Source: Seminavis robusta (lineage: Eukaryota > Bacillariophyta > Bacillariophyceae > Naviculales > Naviculaceae). Taken from it: a stretch of 64,000 nt of DNA. Both the position numbers and the translations under genes were made by a program. Positions 43,148 to 53,043 of this stretch are shown here, in pieces. Where the stretch lies: positions 1 through 64,000 of the forward strand of contig CAICTM010000265.1 in the NCBI GenBank assembly GCA_903772945.1, written 5' to 3'. A model generated the notes under the pieces. That model did not search any database and was not told where the DNA came from. It was given only the letters and a program-made list of their open reading frames with translations. The first letter of the stretch is position 1. The number at the start of each line of letters is the position of its first letter.

Positions 43148-44587
43148 TCACGATGGTGGATTGTTGTTTCCAGTTGTGGCTTCTGCCAATGCTTTCTGTG
43201 CTTGTACCATTTGTTGTTGAATGGTATCGGTCAAGATGAGGATAAAGTCGTGTGCCAGCTGATGCTTTAAACAAAACTGTGTCGCCACTTCTAGGGGCAC
43301 ATCGCCCGCGTAAAACACTATGGTGGGTTCCTCGGCATCGTTGTCGTCCAACTGAACGTTCATTTTGAAGAGTACCCAGCGCTCGCCAGATCCTGCCGTG
43401 TGCGCTTCCGTTGTATCGTTGCTTTCCGTGTTGTTGTCGTTGTTGTCGGCAATGTTGCTGTTGCCGTAGTTTTCAAACCCCACTCCCATGGGCATGGCGA
43501 TTCCCGTCAATAACCGGGACACCCACGGTTTTCCTTGTCGTTGTTGTTGTTTGCACCGAAAGATACTGCTCCCCGACCGCGTATTGCCGGCATCCACAAA
43601 CCACGGTTTGGCATATGCCAAATAGAGAATGGGTCGATGCTGCGTCAACGCAAGTGCCCCTCGATGTTGGAGTCGATAATCAAAGAGAATGGCATCCCCC
43701 GCGTGTGCGTGCAATCCAAATATTGATAATGGATTACTGTTTTCAAAATTTCCTCCGAGTACGTGAGATCCCGGTTGGACTTGTGTGGGACCATCTTGGT
43801 CACTTTTGACGTGGATGAGTGGGAAAAAGACATTGATGCAATGGGGAGGCAAATGAATGTGTTCGTACAAGTGTCCACCGTCCGAGTGCCATTTTTGTGG
43901 TTGGTGATGATTGTCATTGTCATTATTCGTAGAAGTTTGTGGTGGTGGTTTGCGTGCCCACATGACACCGGCATAGAGTAGATTAATGGCCTTGGAGGAG
44001 GAGGAGGAACTAGTAGTCGAAGCAGTTCCATGGAGTAAGGCTTGAATGAGTGGAAAGACGATGGAATTGTAGATTAATCCTGGCGCAATGTAGGGATACC
44101 GATCCAATTCGTAGCGGACATCTCGACGATGTCCATCACGGTCCACCATTTCTCGATAATCGACACGGTAGGCGGCGGCAATGGCATGACTGTTGTTGGT
44201 GGTGTCGGTGTCTACATGTTGTAATTCTTGCCGTCGAGCGTTCAGTTCTTGTTCCAGCAACTCTAAATCGGCCGTGGCTTTGGTACGACAGTCCCGTACA
44301 AATGCCGGTGGCAAGACATTGGGAATCACACAACAGCCAGATGAATGAAACGTGTCAAGAGCGTGTTGGAAGGTACTGCTTGTGTCATCGTTATCGTCAT
44401 CTTTGAGATTGCTCCCATTTTCTGTTCGCTGTCGCTTCTTTCCTCTGTCGTCGTCAGCGTCAGCGTCAGCAGAAGATCCCCAGCTGGGAGCTCCAGAAGC
44501 TCGTTCGCTTTCGGATGGACCTACTATGCACTCCTCCAAGCATTTAGCGGGTTTCTTGCTGGCAGTGCTAACAACAGCCGTCGCCAT
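43148..44587 (-). CDS. PhyH-type (phytanoyl-CoA dioxygenase superfamily) Fe(II) oxygenase
   Basis: Single exon. The ATG at 44587 (M-A-T-A-V-V-S-T) is preferred over the earlier non-ATG frame; 479 residues. A Ser/Asp-rich head of about 70 residues precedes F-H-S-S-G-C-C-V-I-P-N-V-L, the usual PhyH entry. The iron site is H234-x-D236 in K-W-H-S-D-G-G, with H308 in L-Q-H-R-G and a 2-oxoglutarate-type Arg at R318 (H-R-P-I-L-Y). P-G-S-H lies between. A Ser-rich insertion near 192 and an Asn/Asp insertion near 380 are low complexity. The 90-residue tail after that has no known domain. Substrate unknown. Confidence 0.85.
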   Translation of the reverse strand: MATAVVSTASKKPAKCLEECIVGPSESERASGAPSWGSSADADADDDRGKKRQRTENGSNLKDDDNDDTSSTFQHALDTFHSSGCCVIPNVLPPAFVRDCRTKATADLELLEQELNARRQELQHVDTDTTNNSHAIAAAYRVDYREMVDRDGHRRDVRYELDRYPYIAPGLIYNSIVFPLIQALLHGTASTTSSSSSSKAINLLYAGVMWARKPPPQTSTNNDNDNHHQPQKWHSDGGHLYEHIHLPPHCINVFFPLIHVKSDQDGPTQVQPGSHVLGGNFENSNPLSIFGLHAHAGDAILFDYRLQHRGALALTQHRPILYLAYAKPWFVDAGNTRSGSSIFRCKQQQRQGKPWVSRLLTGIAMPMGVGFENYGNSNIADNNDNNTESNDTTEAHTAGSGERWVLFKMNVQLDDNDAEEPTIVFYAGDVPLEVATQFCLKHQLAHDFILILTDTIQQQMVQAQKALAEATTGNNNPPS

Positions 44588-44803
44588 CGTGGGCCATGAA
44601 AAATAAATGTGGGGTTTGGATCTTTCAAGATTGGATCTTTCAAAATTGGATCTTTTTGTCTTTTTTGACACCTGTTCCGAATTTGACGAGTCAGAATTGA
44701 ATTCTGTCGGTCATCGCAGTCATCCGACCCTCATTTTTCTTTTTCTTCTCTACCTCTGTCAACCTCCACTTCGTTGCGGAGAGATCAAAGAAATAATACC
44801 AAC
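44588..44803. promoter_or_regulatory. Compact divergent promoter with TTGGATCTTTCAA repeats
   Basis: Only 216 bases separate the two ATGs. At about 44615-44655, TTGGATCTTTCAAGA, TTGGATCTTTCAAAA and TTGGATCTTTTTG occur in tandem at 16-base spacing, near the PhyH-type gene. The repeat could be a regulatory site; the shared region could co-regulate the PhyH-type gene and the HVA22-like gene. Confidence 0.5.
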
Positions 44804-46210
44804 ATGAGCCAACTCGAGGACACTGTCGCTACTATTAGTCCCGAAGATGCCGAGAGCACTGTCGGTACGACGGCTGCCATTGTCACGTCGGTGATTGGGC
44901 TCGTCTTGGTGGCCGTCTTTGTCGTATTGGCCACCTTCAAGTTTCGTCGCACCCAAGGCCGTCTCTGGAAGTTTCATGCCATGTTTACGGCCGTCGTGGC
45001 CGTACTCGTCTTGCTCACACCACTCTCAGTCAAACATGTCGTCTTTTCCAGTGCCGGAGTCGTCGTGGCCGGGACTATTTTCCCATTTTACATGAGTTTA
45101 AAGGCACTCTGTACGCCCTCCACGGCCGATGATATGGAATGGTTGACTTATTGGACGTGTTCGGGAGCTGTTTTTGTAAGTTCGTTTAGAGAAACAACAC
45201 AAAACAGATGGATTCGAAATTCGAAGCTCGTATGCAACTAAAACAACTTGTTTCTTTGGCAGTTTATCACGGCTTATCTGAAGGATTACCAGCTTGCTTC
45301 CGAACAAGTGCAGCTCTATTGGTACCAGTTTGAGTTCTTCTTCTTCATTTGGCTATATCTACCATTCACGGTACGTATTAAAGGAATACAGTACTGGTAC
45401 CACATTGCAGTATTGGTTTGTCTGCTGACCTTCTACCATTTTACTTTTACTACTACTCGTTGTCCACCAACTATGCAGGATGGAGCCACACTCATCTTTG
45501 ACTACATTACTCGACCCGTATTGGCACCTGTCATTGAACCCGTCAGCAACAAAATGGGCACTTGGATTTCTGGACTTGTCATGACAATCATCAATGCGTC
45601 ACATCTATGGGCATTATGGGCATTCTTCATCATATTACCAAAGGGATTGAAACGATTCGTTACCATTGCCATTGGCACCGCATTTCCCTTGCTCGCTTCC
45701 ATTACCGCCGTCACCACCGATGACAAAACCGATGATACCTTTTGGCTCACATACTGGAGTTGCTATTCCCTCTTGTTTCTCATTATGGATTGGACCGAAA
45801 CCTGGTTGGGATCCATTTGGGGCTTTTATACCGTCATGCTATTTACCACCGTCTACCTCATGTTGCCCATGTTTCAAGGATCCGACAAGGTCTTTCGTCA
45901 TGTACTGGTGCCATTGGCGGGATTGAGGGAGAGTTTACTCATGCGGGATGCCGTACTCTTGAAAAAGGATTTGATGGCCAGTATACCAGAAGATCGACAA
46001 GCGGAACTACGGAGACTCATTGCCCATTCCTTTAATACCGATACACCCGATGAAGAGGATGACGCACAGGATGATCGAATGGAAATCAATCCAGAGAATG
46101 CCAAGTTGTTGTGGTCCACGAGCATGTGGAATCGAAAATCCAAGAGAAAGTTGAATGCATCCGAGCGGAGTGATGGTGCTCCTGCCAATGAAAGCACTTC
46201 TCTGGTATGA
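44804..46210 (+). CDS. Tandem TB2/DP1/HVA22 (REEP-like) membrane protein
   Basis: Three exons (44804-45175, 45263-45370, 45479-46210) give 403 residues. After two helices (about 25-47 and 58-78), a first HVA22-like unit has L-C-T-P-S-T-A-D-D-M-E-W-L-T-Y-W-T-C-S-G-A and F-E-F-F-F-F-I-W-L-Y-L-P-F-T ending Y-I-T-R-P. A second unit follows: D-D-T-F-W-L-T-Y-W-S-C-Y-S, L-I-M-D-W-T-E-T-W and V-Y-L-M-L-P-M-F-Q-G-S-D-K-V-F-R-H-V-L-V-P. The tail (about 315-403) is charged. Family members shape tubular ER and assist trafficking. Two units in one chain is unusual for REEP/HVA22 proteins, most of which have one. Confidence 0.8.
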
Positions 46211-46461
46211 ATTGAAGGATGTGTGGTTTTGTTTTCCACGTCGTGGTGCCACTGTGAACCCATCAATCATCAGTTAGCATCGCATCAAGGTGGCTGCAAA
46301 TGATTCTACTTGCAAATTATGTTTGGATTGTTGTATTTGTTGTGTTGTAAGATATTATTCCTCTAGTTTTCCACTACTTTTTCTATGACCTCACCTCAAC
46401 AATGAAGAGGGAGATTCTCTTACGGTGTATTAGCAAACGTAAATTGACACTACCTCAAGAA

Positions 46462-47373
46462 TCATGGCCCAAAGAGGTAGCTCCAAGATGACTGCAACCA
46501 CAGTGCACCATTATTGCGCAAAAATTGTAGCATAGGCTCTGTATCGGGCCCAAAAATGTTGAGCTCGTTGTTGATTGTTGTATCGATCCAATCCTGGTAG
46601 TTGCTTACTCTCGTGTAGTAATCGGGAAAGCTGGACGCGCAGCCCACCTTCCCAAAGGATACGATCCCCACTTGTACTTTATTTCCGTCCATCAGCGGGC
46701 TTCCAGAGTCTCCTTGACAAGGGCCACCTCCTCCCACATCCGCACAAACGATTGCGGGTGAGTTAAAGTTACCTCCCCGAGCTTGGCACTCGGCATTGGA
46801 CACAGATTGCACTTCAAGTTGTTGTAGCACCCCCGAAGCGTCTCCTCCGTTCGATGTACGTCCAAACCCAATGACCCACAGCGGCTGCCCAGAATTCACA
46901 GGAAACGTTTGATCCGTGTTCAATTCAGCACTGGGAGGAAGGCAGACACAGTTGGTAGCAAGCTTTAGCAGGGCAATATCATCACCATTGCCTGGCCGCA
47001 CATAGTTTGGATGGATCCATCGTTTGGTGACAGAGAGGACTGTCCCGCCCTGGCTGAAAAAGGGGGTGCCGACACGAACTCGGGGAGGCGCGCCATCGTC
47101 CACGCAGTGGGCTGCCGTCAAGACAAATTGCCCCCCACCAATCACCGTTCCACCACACAACGTCGTGCCACCATCAAACTTGGCGTACCACGGATAGTCT
47201 CCAGCATCTGCGACCTGTCCATTAACGATCCCGTGCGTGTTAGATGGAGGAAATTCTTCTTCCACAGACGGGTCAAACCCTTGTCGTAGATGTGATGAAG
47301 ATGGTTCCTCAGACCAGGCTATTGCCAACCAAAACAACAGTAGGCAACTTTGAAACCTTGACTTCCACGCCAT
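46462..47373 (-). CDS. Secreted trypsin-fold serine protease
   Basis: Single exon, 303 residues, signal peptide L-L-L-F-W-L-A-I-A-W (1-21). The activation site gives I-V-N-G at 49-52. The triad is His89 (T-A-A-H-C), Asp132 (D-I-A-L-L-K) and Ser223 (G-D-S-G-S-P). The residue at chymotrypsin position 189, six before the Ser, is Gly217, so trypsin-like Arg/Lys preference is not expected; a chymotrypsin- or elastase-like pocket is more likely. The propeptide is only about 27 residues, and a short C-terminal extension (about 270-303, ending S-S-W-S-Y-L-F-G-P) follows the domain. Confidence 0.92.
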   Translation of the reverse strand: MAWKSRFQSCLLLFWLAIAWSEEPSSSHLRQGFDPSVEEEFPPSNTHGIVNGQVADAGDYPWYAKFDGGTTLCGGTVIGGGQFVLTAAHCVDDGAPPRVRVGTPFFSQGGTVLSVTKRWIHPNYVRPGNGDDIALLKLATNCVCLPPSAELNTDQTFPVNSGQPLWVIGFGRTSNGGDASGVLQQLEVQSVSNAECQARGGNFNSPAIVCADVGGGGPCQGDSGSPLMDGNKVQVGIVSFGKVGCASSFPDYYTRVSNYQDWIDTTINNELNIFGPDTEPMLQFLRNNGALWLQSSWSYLFGP

Positions 47374-47675
47374 TGTCGAGTTTCAATGTTTCAATTTGCC
47401 AAAAATGAATTTGCGACATTGTCACAAGAAAACCTGCTCGAGATTGGAGTCGAGTCGGTGGCTTCTTGGCAGCCGAAATGTGAGCCAACGGTACATCGTC
47501 TAAGTAACTATAAGCTTATTTTCATTTATGTAATGTCGCCCACCGACCAAATCATAGCTGGAATGCGCCACAATTTATTGCTTCCTTAGATTTTGTCCGC
47601 TGGTGGGTTACTGTAGCGCTTAGCGGAATCAGGTCCGGTAGCTTGAATGCTTGAATAGATAAGATCATCCAATAG

Positions 47676-50373
47676 CTAGCTTTCCTCGAAATGCAAGAGA
47701 TACTCTCGACCAATGGCAGTGTGTTCTCCATCATCAAATCTCACGCTGCAAGTTCCATCTGGATGAATGTTTGTAATGACACCAGGGTAAAACTCCTCAG
47801 AAGTGCCATGATAATCCACGTCGACTCGGTCTCCAATCTTGAATACATTGTAGCTTCGAATATCGTCGGCATGCACTTCTTCATAGGAACCGCTATTGTA
47901 CACATATACTACGCAGATCCCATCCGAATCATCCAGGACATCCATAAGTTTACCTTCATACCACGTGTCGCCATAGACCCAGACTTTATCGCCTACGGCG
48001 ATCATGTCATCATGGTGGCGAGAACGCTGCTCCACCACACGAAGTTTGAGATATTCGGTGGGACTACGTTGCGTTCGTCTCCTGAATTGCAACAGTTGAC
48101 GGCCCTTTCGAATATGGAGATTTGCATGGTCAATCTGAAACTGCTGGTACTTGTTGTTCTTGGTTGCTTGGGTTGTCGTGTCTGATGAGGAGCGTTGTTT
48201 CCCATACAATGTGCTCAGCCACTCACGAGCCAAAAGTTCTTCTGACATGGTAGCCATGGCCGTACCACGGTGGTTACCAAAGCGGGCATCAGCAAGCATA
48301 TATTTGAGCTCCTGTGTAAGATGCCCGATGAGTGGGTGTTTGGTTCTCACAATGGCTTGGACAGATTCCTCCACTGCTTCTTTTTGGGACATGATGAGCC
48401 AAGCTCCAGTTTGATGATCCTGCCGAAGAAACCTGGATGCAAGACCGACTTCGTAGATTTGGCCAATATCTCGAACAATTTTTTGGGCTGCCAGGTCCAA
48501 TAAGCTGGCAGGCAACAAAGCAGCGTCAGCAACATATTTCTCCCAAACTCGGTTTCCTGGATGAAAACTCAGAAACCGGTTGAATGAAGCTAGGAACTTG
48601 GCGTCGAATCTTGTGGATATCAAGACATCGTTTCGTTCTGGAAAGGTAATAGACTTCGGATTGGATGGTTCCGTTGGCGGCTCTGGGAAGGGCTCAGCAA
48701 AGACAGCTTCGGATATGACTGACTGTGCCAGCTCCGTTTGATCAAAGTACCAAGATATTGCTCCGATCGTGCCAGCTGTCAGCATCACAATCAAGCCAAG
48801 TCGGGTCACTGAACGCCGTACCCCAACAGGAGTCGGACTGACTGCTGCGCACAATGCCAATCCCACTGCATAGAAGAATAGGGCACATCCATTCAATGCT
48901 GCAAGATACTCAACACCAATAGACAGCATTTCTGGAATGAACTTAGCCCATCGATCAGAGGTTGATCTCAGAAACATGGGCACATTGTTGGCATTCAGAA
49001 TCTTTTCTACAAAGTCTTCCAGCTCGTAGTCAGCATAGAATTCTTCTCCGTTTGCAAATTGATGGGCAAATTGTTGAATCCAAGTCACCCCTCGGGTGGG
49101 GATGAACCCCAAAGCTCGTAGTCCAGCCAATGGTTGAACCATGGTTTTGGTAGCATCTTTCAGCATGGAGAAAGTGGCTCCCCACATGTTAAACCTTTGA
49201 TAGTAGTAAGCTAGGAAAGACCGGCGGCACTGATGAGTCTTCATATGATCTTCTAATTAAGAGAAGCTTTGCAGCAAACATGTACTTACTTCCCAATCCC
49301 TGTATCCGATGATCCGAAGAGTCATCCTTGGCAGTAGCAAACGTCATGATGAACATGATACGATCCAATCCATCAGGGTCGACATTCTTTGGACCTCGGT
49401 GCCAGATGTTTTGATTAAAGAGGAACGCATCGCCCTTGCGCAAGAGACCGTGTTCACCGGTGTGCCCATTGGTGCTAACCTCAAAGGCACCGTGCTCCAG
49501 GCAAAGCTCTTCTAGATCTTTGTCCGCACAGAAGTGTGATCCAGGGCACACTGTCGTTGCTCCCAAGTCCTTGCTGGTATCCTGCAGCGCAACAAACATG
49601 GAATAGGAATGCAGAAAGGTCCTTGAGTACAGCAGAGACGACCCAAACCAATCGGAATCTGTGTGAATCCCTTGATCATGAGCTCCATTCAACGACGTCA
49701 ATGTGGAGATTTCCACAATGGCCGGATCAGGTCCCAAGATTCCCTCCAATGTACGCTTGATGACAGGATGGTTTCCAATCTCCTTCATGGCTTTTGCAAT
49801 GGCTGGATGATCGTTCGTTCCGATTCCCAATGACAATCGATTCTGTTCCTCCCAAAAGACCTCGTTGTAGGAGAGATTTTGTTTGTTGTGGTGTTTCAAG
49901 GCCAAGTACGCCCGTAGCTCCGTGGCAGTGTCGTTACTCAATGCATTCTGAAACGCCACGGCACCATGTTCCAACATAACATCGGCCGCTTCCGTTCCCG
50001 TGTAATGTTCTTGAATGAGAAGATCATTGGAGGATCGTGTCGAGAGATCCTTCGGTCCACAATGGCGGTTGTAGTACGTGAAATCATTGGCATAGTCAGG
50101 GTAGAAATCGCCGACCATTTCGCTGCGCCGGTAAGACTCGACAATGGGAACCACATACGTCCCATACACACGTTGTACCAGTGCTACCGATAGCAAGGCC
50201 GCAAAGAGCAACACCACGGGTCCTTCGAGGATGATGGCTCGGATAATCAATGTCCATTGCGAGGTGCTTTTTTTCTTCTTGGAAGCACTCATCATGGCTT
50301 TATTGTTGCTCTCGACGGGAGGTCCGCCATGAGCAGTGCGCGGTATCGCAGAGGTCGAAGTATCCAGGAGCAT
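47676..50373 (-). CDS. PhyH-type dioxygenase fused to membrane helices and Tudor-like domains
   Basis: Exon 1 is 49290-50373 (ATG at 50373, M-L-L-D-T-S-T-S). With the preferred acceptor at 49211 (79-bp intron) exon 2 is 47676-49210, 872 residues. A nearer acceptor at 49253 would also keep phase but leaves an improbable 37-bp intron. A membrane helix (about 42-66, W-T-L-I-I-R-A-I-I-L-E-G-P-V-V-L-L-F) precedes the oxygenase part: H237-x-D239 in G-I-H-T-D-S-D, P-G-S-H at about 277, W-H-R-G with H325. Exon 2 has two more helices (G-C-A-L-F-F-Y-A-V-G-L-A-L and L-I-V-M-L-T-A-G-T-I-G-A-I). It ends in two Tudor/SH3-like modules (G-D-K-V-W-V-Y-G-D-T-W-Y-E-G-K-L and G-D-R-V-D-V-D-Y-H-G-T-S-E-E-F-Y-P-G-V-I). 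The combination is unusual; function unknown. Confidence 0.78.
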
Positions 50374-50926
50374 TGTCGTTGATGGATGATGGATGGACCG
50401 ACAAGCGAGACAATGGTACAAGTACTAAGTTTCCTTCGTTGAAATTGAATGAGACCAAGTCAAAGAATGCTCTATGGTTGGACAACCAAAGCTCTTGTTC
50501 CCATTCAATGCATTGGCCGTTGAATGATTGATAGAGTGGACAGATTCCGAAAGCGTGGTTCGGATGGCAGCTTTCAAAATTTCGTCCTTCGCAAGAGTTT
50601 AGTTTCTAGAGGTCCAGTCTTGAGGGAGTGGTGTGATTTTCAAATCTCTAGTAGGGGTGGGGATACGTAGTTGAGACTTGGATACGGGCGCACTGGGCGA
50701 GGGAGCACGGAGCATGTCGGTGCGGCACTGTCCACTAAAAAGCAGCGGCACCGTCCACAACCACACCACAACCCCTTCATGGCAACCCAGGATTGCTTAT
50801 ACTAATAGTACATGTAGTGTTGTTGCCAGCTCGGTTCCACACCGTCAATCGACTTGCTTGTTAGCTTACTGAGGTAGCATCCAGCTCCCGGTACCGTACC
50901 GGTACGTACAGTGGAGTAAGCATACC
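50374..50926. other. Divergent intergenic region, nothing recognised
   Basis: About 550 bases between the ATGs at 50373 (-) and 50927 (+). A palindromic GGTACCGTACCGGTACGTAC tract lies at about 50890-50909, close to the LRR pseudogene's start. No coding signal. Confidence 0.45.
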
Positions 50927-52672
50927 ATGGATTCTGATCTCCGAGCTGAGGGTAGCATTGATGATGACGATGCCGATGGCACTGATGCAACCGGTGCCAT
51001 CATTCCCGTGGCTCAAGCTACTCCCATTCCAAACACAGGATCAACGGCTGCACCTTCTCCTATGGCCTCCGCACAAATCATCATTCCAGAATCTGAATCT
51101 AATGATGCACTTCCGGAAGGCGAAGCGGAGCCACAGCAGCCGCGCCGAACCACCAGAAACAACAAATTCAATTCAGCTAGGAGGGAAGAAGCAGACAGAT
51201 TGGCAGCCATAAGAGCAGTCATCAGCAGTTAACAAACATGGACTCAGAGGATCAGACCATCAAGGTAAACCAGACAACTCTGTTGCTGCTGGAAATGAAG
51301 TGGATGCTGAAGAAACATTCTCCGATGGAAACTTTAGCAATAACGAGGAACCTGAAGTTATTGTGGCAGTTACAAATTCCCACTCTGAGGGTAGCTCCAG
51401 CCCGTCGCGAGATGGCACTGGCGCCGTCGATGGCTCACGGCCCCTCTCGACCACGGCACCGATGCCACCTACTGGTCACATTGACCTACAGGATAATGTC
51501 GACGCTGAAGCTCCACCGCTCAAAATCACCACCTCTACCCCACATACCGGCAGAAGTATAAACGACGATAACAGGAGCATCAACAGGAACGCAAAAGAAC
51601 AAGATGAGGTTCATTGCTCCTTCCACATCTCGAGAACAATCTGTTGTGCAATCGGTACCGCCACTTTGGTTATCATAGCAGTCGTGGTTGTGGTCATTGC
51701 TATTCTCGCTTCCAATAGTGACAGCGGTGCTTCCTTGGCGCCTACGAGTGCCAATATTGCCAAGCCAATCCCTGAAGCAACGATGGCCCCTTCTGTATCA
51801 ACCCCTCTATCAATGAATCTCACTTTCACTGTTCCAAATCCAACAACGCTTCAACCCTCCTCCAGTCCCAGTCTACCACCAACTGATCAAGCTGCCGTGA
51901 TACAAGACACAGTGATGCTATTCGGTAGAGTCTACAATGTTACCACCACATCAAGAATAGGACAAAGCAACACCAGTTTAACTGGAAGCATTCCCACAGA
52001 GATAGGATTGTTGACCATGCTGACTGGCTTGTTGCTGAACGAGCATAGCCTGAGTGGAAGCATCCCATCTGAGTTTGGACTACTGACTCGATTGATTTAC
52101 TTGAGTTTGTACCAGAGCAACCTGGGTGGAAGCATTCCAACAGAGGTGGGGTTGATGACTGCCCTGACTGGCTTGTGGTTGAGTGACAACAACATTGATG
52201 GTAACATTCCATCAGAGCTTCAATCATTGACTAGATTGACAACCCTCAGCTCAAACAAAAACCAGTTCAGCGGAAGCATTCCATTGGGGATTGGTCTGTT
52301 GACCAGGTTGGCTTTTTTGGACTGTTCGCAGAACAAGTTGAGCGGAAGCATCCCAACAGAGATCGGATTTTTGACACGATTGACTCGCTTGACTTTGTAT
52401 GACAACATTTTGAGAGGAGAAATTCCTTAAGAGACTGCACTGTTGACTCTAGGTTGACTGGTTTATGGCTGTATGGGAATAGCCTGAGTGGTAGCATTCC
52501 CACAGAGATGGGATTGCTTAGTGCCTTGATTGGCTTCCTACTCTCAAATGATGTTCTTCATGCAGACCCGTATCTCAATTGCCCTTGTGAAAGCTACCCA
52601 TTTATGTCTCCGTGGATCTCGCAAAGCCAAACCATTTGGCCCCAGTACTGGTCCCCACTTTCTTGCCCCTGA
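50927..52672 (+). pseudogene. LRR receptor-like gene with a frameshift, an in-frame stop and a 2-base insertion
   Basis: From ATG at 50927 the head (M-D-S-D-L-R-A-E-G, R-R-E-E-A-D-R-L-A-A-I-R) ends in a stop at 51230-51232. The continuation (N-E-V-D-A-E-E-T-F-S-D-G) lies in another frame from about 51235. That frame carries a membrane helix (V-I-I-A-V-V-V-V-V-I-A-I-L-A), a Thr/Pro/Ser linker and plant-type LRRs (L-S-G-S-I-P-x-E-x-G-L-L-T). At 52428 TAA replaces the usual codon in G-E-I-P-(stop)-E-T. About 20 bases on, an extra CT in the TTGACTCTAGGTTGAC region (about 52447-52450) shifts the frame before another LRR (L-W-L-Y-G-N-S-L-S-G-S-I-P). The end (L-N-C-P-C-E-S-Y) is short. Three lesions in a recognisable array suggest a decaying copy, unless they are assembly errors. 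Confidence 0.72.
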
Positions 52673-52689
52673 TCCCACAGAACCTAGTC

Positions 52690-52790
52690 CTGAATTTCGA
52701 CTGTTCTTTGCTTAAGCCTGGCCCCGGCTGGCTTCCGTAGATAATTTCCCTACTGTAAACCCCCGTTTCGTACCATTGTAGTCTCACTTC
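52690..52790 (-). repeat. Copy A of a dispersed element (TATCTACGGAAGCCAG core)
   Basis: On the minus strand this reads GGGAAATTATCTACGGAAGC followed by CAG...GGGGCCAGGCTTAAGCAAAGAA. It matches copies at about 62085-62150 and 63735-63780 over about 50 bases, and the core matches about 55740-55765. It lies downstream of the LRR pseudogene and about 280 bases upstream of the aldo-keto reductase start. Confidence 0.7.
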
Positions 52791-53043
52791 ATTTCCGCTC
52801 TGGGACAAAAGCTGACTAGCTACGTTACCAGTACGTAAGGTAGCAGGCAGTGCGTTGGATCTTTTGTCTAGCTACCGTACCGGTACCAGTGTTTCGTATC
52901 TTTTTATTGCCGTTGTTTCTATTTAAATTTTGTTTACCACCGAAGAAGATGCCAAGATCAGGGCCGCAATGCCGCTGGGTGTCCACCCTCCACCTGTACC
53001 GGTATTGTTACCTTCCACATGCATTGGTATCATGCTACTCCCA

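Noticed and set aside
49253-49289. 37-bp intron option in the PhyH-type/Tudor-like gene
   Set aside because: It keeps phase, but all other introns modelled here are at least about 70 bp; the 79-bp alternative is also in phase and has a better acceptor.
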